From positions 124,001-188,000 of the forward strand of contig JACRJB010000052.1 of the NCBI GenBank assembly GCA_016215605.1: a stretch of DNA of 64,000 nt, in the 5' to 3' direction. A model generated the notes under the pieces. The model saw only the letters and a list, made by a program, of their open reading frames with translations, was not told the origin of the DNA and did not search any database. Position numbers and translations under genes: made by a program. This stretch comes from Rhodopseudomonas palustris. Its GTDB lineage: Bacteria; Pseudomonadota; Alphaproteobacteria; Rhizobiales; Xanthobacteraceae. The first letter of the stretch is position 1; each line of letters starts with the position of its first letter. Positions 20,434-27,745 of the stretch are shown piece after piece.

Positions 20434-21177
20434 TCAATCCAGTCCGCGCTCGGTGCTGAGCCGTACCATCTCGTTGACGAAGATCGCCTTCTGCTTGTCG
20501 TCGAGAGTCGCGAACAGCGGCTCGGCGGCGTCGGCGACCGCGCGCTGGTCGGCGCCGCGGTCGTACAGGAACTGCGCCTCGTTGCGCATCTGCTCGACGA
20601 TGTCGTCGGGCGGATCGCGCTGCGCGCGGGCCTTGCGCAAATTGAGCCGCTCGGCGCCGTGCTGGCCGAGATAGTGCATCGCGCTGGAGAACTGGCCCCA
20701 GTGCTTCTCCTGCTCCGGCTTCAGCTTCAATTCGCTCTTGATGCGCTCGATATTGGCGTCGGAATTGGCGACGATCTGCTCGGCGGTGAGTTCCACCGGC
20801 GCGGGCGCGGCGGCCGGCGCAGCCTTGCCGCGATTGGCCTTGGCGTCGCGAGCCTCCTGGCGTTTCTGCTTGGCGGATTTCGCCGGCTCGGCCGCCGGCT
20901 GCGACGGCTGTTGCGACTGCGCGCCGACCGGCCCGCGCGCAGTGTTGCCGCCGGTGACGCCGGTCAGCACCCCGCCGACAACGCCGACCACGCCGCCGAT
21001 CGCGCCGCCCAGCACGCCGCCGACCGGCCCCGCCGCCTTGTTGCCGGCCCGCGCGCCCTGCTCCACGCCCTGAACCAGCCCCTGCGCATCGGCAGGGTGT
21101 GGCGGCGCGACGACGAGCCATGCCGCGACGGCGGCGATCACGGGAACACAGCGGCGTGGCAAAGCGAGTCCGGGCAT
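20434..21177 (-). CDS. Periplasmic LTXXQ-motif (Spy/CpxP-like) protein
   Basis: ATG 21177 gives 247 aa with a signal peptide (MPGLALPRRCVPVIAAVAAWLVVAPPHPADA, shown in part), a Gly/Val-rich segment (GGVLGGAIGGVVGVVGGVL) that may associate with membrane, an Ala/Lys/Gln linker, and a C-terminal helical domain with ELKLKPEQEKHWGQF and FATLDDKQKAIFVNEM. These are the two LTXXQ-type motifs of the Spy/CpxP chaperone family. It probably acts in the periplasm in envelope stress or protein binding. A single-gene transcript is likely, with flanking genes on the other strand or spaced away. Confidence 0.78.
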   Translation of the reverse strand: MPGLALPRRCVPVIAAVAAWLVVAPPHPADAQGLVQGVEQGARAGNKAAGPVGGVLGGAIGGVVGVVGGVLTGVTGGNTARGPVGAQSQQPSQPAAEPAKSAKQKRQEARDAKANRGKAAPAAAPAPVELTAEQIVANSDANIERIKSELKLKPEQEKHWGQFSSAMHYLGQHGAERLNLRKARAQRDPPDDIVEQMRNEAQFLYDRGADQRAVADAAEPLFATLDDKQKAIFVNEMVRLSTERGLD

Positions 21178-21307
21178 TTCAATCTCCGTCGTCCGCGCGG
21201 GATGCCGCACGTCTCAGAACTGTATCGGCGCTTCGATTCGGTTGAAAGTCTGGCAGAGTGCGGCGGCGCGATGAAGCCGCCGCGTTCCGGCATGGGAGAC
21301 GTCCGCC

Positions 21308-21811
21308 ATGATGCCCGCTCTCGTCACCGCGCTGCTGTGGTTCGGCGCGATCGGCTGCGGCCTGATGGCCGGCGTGTATTTCACGTTCTCGGCGTTCGTG
21401 ATGACGGCGCTGGCGCGGCTGCCGCCGGCGTCCGGCATCGCCGCGATGAACGCGATCAATGCCGACATCGTCCGCTCACTTTTCCTGCCGCTGTTCTTCG
21501 GCACCACGCTGGCCGCCGCGGCGCTGGCCGCGCTCGGCGTGCTGCAATGGGGCGAGCCCGGCGCCGCGGCGATGGCCGCCGGCGGCGCGATCTACGTCCT
21601 CGGCATGTTCGTCGTGACCGTGGCGCGCAACGTCCCGCTCAACAACGCACTCGCCGCCACCGATCCGGCGAGCGCAGCGGCGGCCGAGCCATGGGCGACG
21701 TATGTGCGGGACTGGACGTGGTGGAATCATCTGCGCACGGTGGCCTCGACAGCGGCGTGCGGGTTGTTCGTCGCCGGGCTGATCGGCTTTCGAATATCAA
21801 GAGGATTGTAG
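21308..21811 (+). CDS. DUF1772 (anthrone-oxygenase-like) membrane protein
   Basis: The 167-aa protein has four hydrophobic segments (about residues 5-28, 57-80, 86-108 and 140-162) and the features of DUF1772: GLMAGVYFTFSAFVM near the N terminus, RNVPLNNAL after TM3 and WTWWNHLRT before TM4. A second Met immediately follows the first. The substrate in bacteria is unknown; family members include fungal anthrone oxygenases. It is divergent from the LTXXQ gene. Confidence 0.82.
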   Translation: MMPALVTALLWFGAIGCGLMAGVYFTFSAFVMTALARLPPASGIAAMNAINADIVRSLFLPLFFGTTLAAAALAALGVLQWGEPGAAAMAAGGAIYVLGMFVVTVARNVPLNNALAATDPASAAAAEPWATYVRDWTWWNHLRTVASTAACGLFVAGLIGFRISRGL

Positions 21812-21844
21812 GGACCGCGTTCGGAGTGCTCACAACAGGCAGCA

Positions 21845-21950
21845 CCTCATGGTGAGGAGGCGCGAAGCGCCGTCTCGAACCATGCGCCGCAGGCACTGCG
21901 TTTCCCCATCCTTCGAGACGCCCGGCTTTGCCGGGCTCCTCAGCCTGAGG
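21845..21950. repeat. Palindromic repeat element, family B, copy 1
   Basis: A 106-bp element, cctcatggtgaggaggcgcg...cgtctcgaaccatg...catccttcgagacgcccggc...ccgggctcctcag..tgagg, is nearly identical to 30532-30637. cctcatggtgagg and the gtctcgaa/ttcgagac arms give internal dyads. It sits 34 bp after the DUF1772 stop codon. Confidence 0.85.
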
Positions 21951-22002
21951 ACTTTGGGCCCTTGGCAAGGGCCAACTCCGCTTCATCAATCGATCAATCG
22001 TC

Positions 22003-22335
22003 CTAAGCCTGCACCACGACCGACAAACGCCCCGCCCGACCCGCCGCTTTCCGGCGCGGCGCGGGCTTCACCGTGACCTGCACGTCTTGCCCGAGCAGAG
22101 TCAGAAATTCCATCAATCGTCCGACCGAGATCGAGGTCGGCCGACAGCGCATCAGCGCCGAGACTTGCGGCTGCGTGGTGCCGAGAAGCTTCGCCGCCGC
22201 CCCCTGCGTCATGCCGCGCTCGGAGAGAAGTTTGTAGATCTGCACCGTCAGCTTGGCTTTGACCAATTCCTGTTCGGAGTCAGCAAAGCCGAGATCGGCG
22301 AACACGTTGCCGCTGCTGATTTCATGAGTCTTCAT
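22003..22335 (-). CDS. higA: HTH antitoxin of a type II toxin-antitoxin pair (HigA-like)
   Basis: ATG 22335 gives a 110-aa protein with an XRE-type helix-turn-helix (LLSERGMTQGAAAKLLGTTQPQVSALM, residues about 37-62, shown in part) and a basic tail. It overlaps the upstream toxin gene by 14 bp. The toxin-first order, overlap and HTH fold are those of HigBA/Gp49-type systems. It should neutralise the toxin and, with it, repress the shared promoter. Confidence 0.85.
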   Translation of the reverse strand: MKTHEISSGNVFADLGFADSEQELVKAKLTVQIYKLLSERGMTQGAAAKLLGTTQPQVSALMRCRPTSISVGRLMEFLTLLGQDVQVTVKPAPRRKAAGRAGRLSVVVQA

Positions 22336-22696
22336 GGTCGGCCTTCCTGTGCAGCTCTTCAGCAAATTTCAATCGCGATCGGATCAGCTCGATATCTTGA
22401 TGCGGTGTCGCGATCCCCTGCTTCGACTTCTTCTGGAACACGTGGAGGACGTAGACCGCCGTCGTGAAGCGCACGGTGTAGACCGCGCGGTACGTCCCGC
22501 TGCGATCGTCTTCGATCAACTCCAACACGCCAGCGCCGCCGAACCCCTTCAGCACTTTGGCGATCGGTGGCGCGACGCCCATCTGCGCCGCGAACAGAGC
22601 CGTCCCGAAGCTCCGGCGAACGCTCTTAGGAAGAGTCTGCATGTCGCGGCGGCTGGATGCGATCCAGACCAAGCGCTTTGGAAGATCGTCGGACAC
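22322..22696 (-). CDS. higB: RelE/ParE-superfamily toxin, phage-derived Gp49 (HigB-like) group
   Basis: GTG 22696 gives 124 aa: VSDDLPKRLVWIASSRRDM at the N terminus, then LKGFGGAGVLELIEDDRSGTYRAVY, VYVLHVFQKKSKQG and a C-terminal helix. This order is typical of the DUF891/Gp49-like RelE toxins, ribosome-dependent mRNA nucleases. GTG was chosen because a longer frame would run through the AT-rich operator-like region at 22707-22725. The 14-bp overlap with the antitoxin gene supports a working pair. Confidence 0.83.
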   Translation of the reverse strand: MSDDLPKRLVWIASSRRDMQTLPKSVRRSFGTALFAAQMGVAPPIAKVLKGFGGAGVLELIEDDRSGTYRAVYTVRFTTAVYVLHVFQKKSKQGIATPHQDIELIRSRLKFAEELHRKADHEDS

Positions 22697-22706
22697 CGCC
22701 GCCCTA

Positions 22707-22725
22707 TATAAATAATTGTATAAAT
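22707..22725 (-). promoter_or_regulatory. Direct repeat in the toxin-antitoxin promoter
   Basis: The sequence TATAAAT-AATTG-TATAAAT contains two perfect 7-bp direct repeats with a 12-bp period (about one helix turn) in an AT-rich patch 10 bp upstream of the toxin GTG. The surrounding DNA is over 60% GC. It probably combines the -10 region with an operator for the HTH antitoxin. Confidence 0.45.
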
Positions 22726-22789
22726 GGATTTCAAGTCTGACGATGCAGCAAACGCGCACTCGGATCGGTTGACAAGCCCTCCGTATCGG

Positions 22790-23245
22790 TTTATATTCCT
22801 ATTCGTCTCGTTCGCGAGGGGCGCTTCTCGAGGGCGCTTGCGAGGCGGAGCGGGATACGGCGTCCGCGCGCGGGGTTCGCACCCTCGCTCCCGGAGGCTT
22901 GGGGTTCCCGTCCGGGCCCACTACGGGGCTCTGCCGCTATCGTCGGCTGGACGCGGGACAGGCGAACGGCGGGAAACCGCCGGGATGGAGCGCCGAGGCG
23001 CTCCGGCCACGTCCCCGGAAGAACGGCCCCCTCGCCTAAAACCGCCGGGGTGGCGCGCCGCAAGGCGACGCGCGGTTCGCGATCTTCGCCGCTCGCGCGG
23101 GCGAAGGCCGGATCGCGACACTAGTCAACGCCGCGTCTTGCGGCGCGCCGCCGCCCCTCACTTCGGGGGCGGCCCTCCGGGCACAACTCGGGCGCGATGC
23201 GCCGCGAGGCTGCGGAGGTGTGGCTGTTTGAAGGTGTAGCAAGAC
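22790..23245. other. GC-rich, hairpin-dense non-coding stretch
   Basis: No convincing gene is present in either direction. The stretch holds several strong hairpins: ggagcgcc-ga-ggcgctcc (22987-23004), cgccgc-gtctt-gcggcg (23129-23145) and gccgcccc-8 nt-ggggcggc (23150-23173). Its composition (runs of cg, cgcgcggg) is unlike the flanking genes, and it abuts the palindromic element at 23252. It may be a composite repeat element or a structured RNA. The open frames seen here are Arg/Gly/Pro-rich and look spurious. Confidence 0.5.
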
Positions 23246-23251
23246 GAAAGC

Positions 23252-23356
23252 CGTCATGCGCGGGCTTGACCCGCGCATCCATCGCGCGCTTAGCGCGCAA
23301 CCGAGACGGCCATGAGTCGAAGAGGATGGATTGCCGGGTCAAGCCCGGCAATGACG
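23252..23356. repeat. Palindromic repeat element, family A, copy 2
   Basis: The element begins cgtcatgcgcgggcttgacccgcgcatcc and ends ggattgccgggtcaagcccggcaatgacg (both shown only as ends), with inverted halves and internal palindromes. It shares the cgtcatg...catgacg frame with the copy at 18745-18834. It lies between the hairpin-dense stretch and the 3' end of prfC. Confidence 0.78.
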
Positions 23357-23361
23357 GGTCG

Positions 23362-23388
23362 CGAAAAGGCGCGGGCGCGAAATCGCCC
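23362..23388 (-). terminator. Possible terminator of prfC
   Basis: On the minus strand directly after the prfC stop, GGGCG-atttcg-CGCCC forms a 5-bp GC stem followed by gcgcctttt. The stem is short, so confidence is low. Confidence 0.35.
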
Positions 23389-25014
23389 TCACGCCACCTT
23401 CTTCACGTCCTTGATCTCGGAGAACACGATGCCTTCGGCGCGGTCGCGGGTGTAGCCGAGATAGAATTCGTTCTTGGCCAGATACACCGGATCGCCGTCG
23501 ACGTCGTCGGCGATCGAGGAGTTGTTGGTGGTGATGAAGCTGTCGAGCTTCTTGCGGTCCTCGGCCGAGATCCAGCGCGCGAGCTGGAATTCGGAGACTT
23601 CGAAATCGACCGGCAGCTGATATTCGGCCTCGAGCCGCGCCTTGAGCACGTCGAGCTGCAGCGGGCCGACCACGCCGACCAGCGCCGGCGCGCCGTCGCG
23701 CGGGCGGAACACCTGGACGACGCCCTCTTCGGACATCTGCTGCAGCGCTTCCTTCAGCTTCTTGGCCTTCATCGCATCGCCGAGCCGGACGCGGCGGACG
23801 ATTTCAGGCGCGAAGCTCGGCACGCCGACGAAGGTGACGTCCTCGCCCTCGGTCAGCGTGTCGCCGATCCGCAGCGTGCCGTGATTGGGAATGCCGACGA
23901 CGTCGCCGGCGAAGGCTTCGTCGGCCACCGAGCGGTCCTGCGCAAAGAAGAATTGCGGCGCCGACAGGCTCATGTTCTTGCCGGTGCGGACCAGCTTGGC
24001 CTTCATGCCACGCGTCAGCTTGCCGGAGCAAAGCCTTGCGAAGGCGATGCGGTCGCGATGGTTCGGATCCATGTTCGCTTGGATCTTGAAGACGAAGGCG
24101 CTCATCTTCGGCTCGTCGGCCTCGATCTTGCGCAGGTTGCTTTCCTGCGCGCGCGGCGGCGGCGCGTAGCGGCCGAGCCCCTGCAGCAGATCGCCGACAC
24201 CGAAATTGCGCAGTGCCGAGCCGAAATACACCGGCGTCAGATGACCCTCGCGAAACGCCTCGAGGTCGAACGGCTTGCAGGCCTCGGTGGCGAGTTCCAG
24301 CTCTTCCTTGACGGCCGCGACGTCGAGATTGGCGTTGCGCTTGCCGAGATCCTCGATCGCGATCTGCTCGGCCGCGCCGGTCTTGGCGCCGCCGCCTTCC
24401 AACAGGCGCACGCCGCCGGTCAGCACGTCGTAGGTGCCGAGGAAGTCGCGGCCGCGCCCGACCGGCCAGGTCATCGGCGTGGTGTCGAGCGCCAGCGTCT
24501 TCTCGATCTCGTCGAGAATATCGAAGGTGTCGCGGCTCTCACGGTCCATCTTGTTGATGAAGGTGATGATCGGGATGTCGCGCAGCCGGCAGACCTCGAA
24601 CAGTTTTCGCGTCCGCGCCTCGATGCCCTTGGCGGCGTCGATCACCATCACCGCCGAGTCGACCGCGGTCAGCGTCCGGTAGGTGTCCTCCGAGAAGTCC
24701 TCGTGGCCCGGGGTGTCGAGCAGGTTGAAGACCAGATCCTCGAATTCGAAGGTCATCACCGAAGTGACCACCGAGATGCCGCGGTCGCGCTCGATCTTCA
24801 TCCAGTCCGACCGGGTGTTGCGGCGCTCGCCCTTGGCCTTGACCTGGCCGGCGAGGTTGATCGCGCCGCCGAACAGCAGCAGCTTTTCGGTCAGCGTGGT
24901 CTTGCCGGCGTCGGGATGCGAGATGATCGCGAAGGTGCGCCGCCGCGCCACTTCATGGGCGAGCGAAGACGGGGTCGAGGACGGCGCGTCGGCCGGAGCT
25001 GCGATGTCGGACAT
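23389..25014 (-). CDS. prfC: Peptide chain release factor 3
   Basis: The 541-aa translational GTPase (E. coli RF3 is 529 aa) contains G1 [10 protein letters not shown]2 [17 protein letters not shown]3 [16 protein letters not shown] and G4 NKMDR, followed by domain 2 and an RF3-specific C-terminal domain (QPLQ-type region [17 protein letters not shown]). RF3 recycles RF1/RF2 from the ribosome after peptide release. ATG 25014 (MSDIAAPAD) was chosen over an upstream in-frame start. It is divergent from gdx with 153 bp between the starts. Confidence 0.95.
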   Translation of the reverse strand: MSDIAAPADAPSSTPSSLAHEVARRRTFAIISHPDAGKTTLTEKLLLFGGAINLAGQVKAKGERRNTRSDWMKIERDRGISVVTSVMTFEFEDLVFNLLDTPGHEDFSEDTYRTLTAVDSAVMVIDAAKGIEARTRKLFEVCRLRDIPIITFINKMDRESRDTFDILDEIEKTLALDTTPMTWPVGRGRDFLGTYDVLTGGVRLLEGGGAKTGAAEQIAIEDLGKRNANLDVAAVKEELELATEACKPFDLEAFREGHLTPVYFGSALRNFGVGDLLQGLGRYAPPPRAQESNLRKIEADEPKMSAFVFKIQANMDPNHRDRIAFARLCSGKLTRGMKAKLVRTGKNMSLSAPQFFFAQDRSVADEAFAGDVVGIPNHGTLRIGDTLTEGEDVTFVGVPSFAPEIVRRVRLGDAMKAKKLKEALQQMSEEGVVQVFRPRDGAPALVGVVGPLQLDVLKARLEAEYQLPVDFEVSEFQLARWISAEDRKKLDSFITTNNSSIADDVDGDPVYLAKNEFYLGYTRDRAEGIVFSEIKDVKKVA

Positions 25015-25167
25015 GGGCTGAGGCTGTGGCAAAGAAAGCGGGCGCAATCAAGGGCGAAGGCTGCGAAGATCAAGCGCTCCGTGCAATTGCCAAGGCGTTG
25101 TCGCAGCCTCATATGGGATTGCAGGAGCAGCTTCCAAGCATCTGAATTCTCTGCAGGAGTGAGCCGA

Positions 25168-25482
25168 ATGGCATGGGGTTTGTTGGTCGTCGCCGGGCTG
25201 ATGGAAGTGGGCTGGGCGATCGGCCTGAAATACACCGAAGGTTTTACCAGGCTGGTGCCCTCGGTGCTGACCGTGGCGGCGATGATCGTCAGCATCGCCC
25301 TGCTCGGCCTGGCCCTGAAGACGCTGCCGATCGGCACCGCCTATGCGGTCTGGACCGGGATCGGCGCGGTCGGCACGGCAGCGCTCGGCATCGTGCTGTT
25401 CGGCGATCCCGCGACGGCGGCGCGGCTGTCCTGCATCGGCCTGATCGTCGCCGGCATCATCGGGCTGAAGGTGGTGACGTGA
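25168..25482 (+). CDS. gdx: Guanidinium exporter of the SMR family (Gdx, formerly SugE)
   Basis: The 104-aa protein has four TMs and all the residues described for Gdx exporters: G10, E13, W16, S42, W62 and K101 occur at exactly these positions. Gdx works as a dual-topology dimer that exchanges guanidinium for protons. A ribosome-binding site (caggagt) lies 9 bp upstream of ATG 25168. I could not see the paired ACGR hairpins of a guanidine-II riboswitch in the 153-bp leader, so regulation is open. Confidence 0.92.
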   Translation: MAWGLLVVAGLMEVGWAIGLKYTEGFTRLVPSVLTVAAMIVSIALLGLALKTLPIGTAYAVWTGIGAVGTAALGIVLFGDPATAARLSCIGLIVAGIIGLKVVT

Positions 25483-25486
25483 GGCC

Positions 25487-26497
25487 TCAGAACGACGGCA
25501 GCAGCCGCGTCGCCCAGTAGGCCAGCGCCGCGACGATCGCCGAGGCCGGGATGGTGATCACCCAGGCATAGACGATCGAGCTCGCCACGTTCCAGCGCAC
25601 CGCCGACATCCGCCGCGCCGCGCCGACGCCGACGATCGCGCCGGTGATGGTGTGGGTGGTCGACACCGGCACGCCGAGGAAGGTCGCCATGAACAGCGTC
25701 GCGGCGCCGCCGGTCTCGGCGCAGAAGCCCTGCATCGGCGTAAGTTTGGTGATCCGCAGCCCCATGGTGCGGACGATCCGCCAGCCGCCCATCAGCGTGC
25801 CGAGCGCCATCGCCGCCTGGCACGACAGCACCACCCAGAACGGCACCGAAAACTCGCTGCCGAGATAGCCCTGCGAATACAGCAGGACCGCGATGATGCC
25901 CATGGTCTTCTGCGCGTCGTTGCCGCCGTGGCCGAGCGAATACAGCGACGCGGAGGCGAATTGCAGGATGCGGAAGGCGCGGTCGACCGCGAACGGGGTC
26001 GAGCGCACCGAGGCCCAGGACACGATCGCGACCAGCACCAGCGCCAGCAGGAACCCGACGACTGGCGACAGCACGATCGCCAGCAGCGCCTTCGACAGTC
26101 CGCCCCACACCGCCGCCGACAGTCCGGCCTTGGCGAGGCCGGCGCCGAGCAGCCCGCCGATCAGCGCATGCGACGAACTCGACGGAATCCCGAGCGCCCA
26201 GGTGACGATGTTCCAGACGATGGCGCCGACCAATGCGGCGAAGATCACCGAGGAGTCGATCACGCTCGGCTCGATGATGCCGGTGCCTATGGTGTTGGCG
26301 ACGTGCAGGCCGAACACCAGGAACGCCACGAAATTGAAGAAGGCCGCCCAGAACACGGCGTATTGCGGCCGCAGCACCCGCGTCGAGACGATGGTGGCGA
26401 TCGAATTGGCGGCGTCGTGCAGGCCGTTCAGAAAGTCGAACAGCAATGCGACGGCGATCAAGCCGACCAGAATGGGCAGTCCGAGCGAAGCGTCCAC
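25487..26497 (-). CDS. pit: Inorganic phosphate transporter, PiT family
   Basis: The 336-aa membrane protein has the duplicated PiT signatures FDFLNGLHDAANSIATIVSTR at the N terminus (in part) and LGHGGNDAQKTMGIIA in the second half, plus the paired motifs GIPSSSSHALIGG and GVPVSTTHTITGA. It imports metal-phosphate in symport with protons or sodium. It lies 15 bp downstream of the DUF47 (PhoU-like) gene on the same strand, the common DUF47-pit operon. Its stop converges with gdx, 4 bp away. Confidence 0.94.
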   Translation of the reverse strand: MDASLGLPILVGLIAVALLFDFLNGLHDAANSIATIVSTRVLRPQYAVFWAAFFNFVAFLVFGLHVANTIGTGIIEPSVIDSSVIFAALVGAIVWNIVTWALGIPSSSSHALIGGLLGAGLAKAGLSAAVWGGLSKALLAIVLSPVVGFLLALVLVAIVSWASVRSTPFAVDRAFRILQFASASLYSLGHGGNDAQKTMGIIAVLLYSQGYLGSEFSVPFWVVLSCQAAMALGTLMGGWRIVRTMGLRITKLTPMQGFCAETGGAATLFMATFLGVPVSTTHTITGAIVGVGAARRMSAVRWNVASSIVYAWVITIPASAIVAALAYWATRLLPSF

Positions 26498-26512
26498 AAT
26501 GCGGCCCCTGCC

Positions 26513-27156
26513 CTAGACTTGCTCGATGACGATGCTGTTGATCTCGTTGGCGACGTCGTCGAACCGGTCGGCGACCTTCTCGAGATGGTCGTAGATTTCG
26601 GCGCCGACGATGAAGTCCATGGTGTTGGCGTTGCGATGTTTGAGGAACAGCTCCTTCAGCCCGATGTCGTGCAGATCGTCGACACGGCCCTCGAGCTTGG
26701 TGATCTCCTCGGTCATCGCCGTCAGCATCTGCAGATTCGGGCCGATCGACTTCATCAGCGGCAGCGCGCGGCCGACCAGATTGGCGCTCTCGACCAGCAG
26801 CGTGCCGATCTCGCGCATCGGCGGTCGAATTCGCGGACCTCGAACAGGATCACCGCCTTGGCGGTCTGCTGCATCTGGTCGATGGCGTCGTCCATCGAGG
26901 TGATCAGGTTCTTGATGTCGACGCGGTCGAACGGGGTGATGAAGGTGCGGCGCACCGCGGTCAGCACCTCGCGGGTGATGTTGTCGGCCTCGGCCTCGAA
27001 ATGGCTGACCCGCTGGCAATGCACCAGGGTCTCGTCGCCTCCCCGCAACATGTCCTGCAGCGCATGCGCGCCCTGGACCACGGTCTCGGTATGCCGGGCG
27101 AACAGGTCGAAAAACCTCTCCTCCTTCGGCAGAAAGGCTCGAAAGTAGCGAAGCAT
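26513..27156 (-). pseudogene. DUF47 (PhoU-like) protein gene with a single-base frameshift
   Basis: The first part (from ATG 27156: MLRYFRAFLPKEERFFDLF ... ILFEVREFD) and the second part (PPMREIGTLLVESANLVGRAL ... VANEINSIVIEQV) lie in different frames and meet near 26822. Adding one C to the gac-cgccgatg junction restores a single frame of 214 aa, the usual DUF47 length. DUF47 proteins accompany and are thought to modulate PiT transporters, like the adjacent gene. As written, translation ends about 24 residues after the lesion. It is either a true null allele or a sequence error in a C run. Confidence 0.8.
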
Positions 27157-27745
27157 TTGGAGTTATCCGATTGACGGGACTGGGCCCGGGCGTCGGCCCG
27201 CGTCACAGGAGCGTCATAAATCATTTCGGGCGATGGCAGGCAACCGCCCATTCGCAGAACCCACGGCCGGCCGCTCGCGCCGAGGTTCCCGCAGCAGCCG
27301 CGGCAGCGGCGGTGGCCGGCCGGGATGGTCCTGCCGCAGCCCGCGCCCTGATCCGATCATCCACAGAATAGGTGTCGGACAAGGTTGATCGCTTCGCAGT
27401 GCAACCGTCGCCGCGGCCGCGCCGCTCGCGAATCAGTTGAACGGGTCGATGTTGATTCGCGCCGGCGCCCGGCGAGTCGCAGCGGTAATCGAGGACAGAA
27501 CGACGTCCTGTCAACGACGCGCCGAGGAATTTTTTTGAGGACAGAACGAGCCGCCTTCGGGTTCGCCGAGCTACCCGAGTTCTCTACTAACCATCATGAC
27601 TTAGCAGCGATTGCTGAGGCGGACTGAGAGCTGGTTGAATCGGTCTGCAAAGTGCGTCGCGTATTGAATTTGGTAACGCTCTGTTAGACTCGCGCGGACC
27701 TGTCATTTCCAACCGCGGCGCACATCACCGCAGAATTGGGCGGCC
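27157..27745. other. 589-bp intergenic region
   Basis: This region separates the divergent DUF47-pit operon and the DUF4407 gene and must hold both promoters. The left half is very GC-rich, with short inverted repeats (ccggccgc, gccggccgg); the right half has a T7 tract near 27530 and less biased composition. I see no tRNA, repeat family member or convincing gene. Confidence 0.5.

Noticed and set aside
22724-23239. 171-aa plus-strand frame in the GC-rich stretch
   Set aside because: Arg/Gly/Pro-rich, crosses several perfect hairpins, no recognisable domain.
25020-25167. Guanidine riboswitch upstream of gdx
   Set aside because: I looked for paired ACGR loops of guanidine-II and conserved guanidine-I/III blocks and saw none; a covariance search would settle it.
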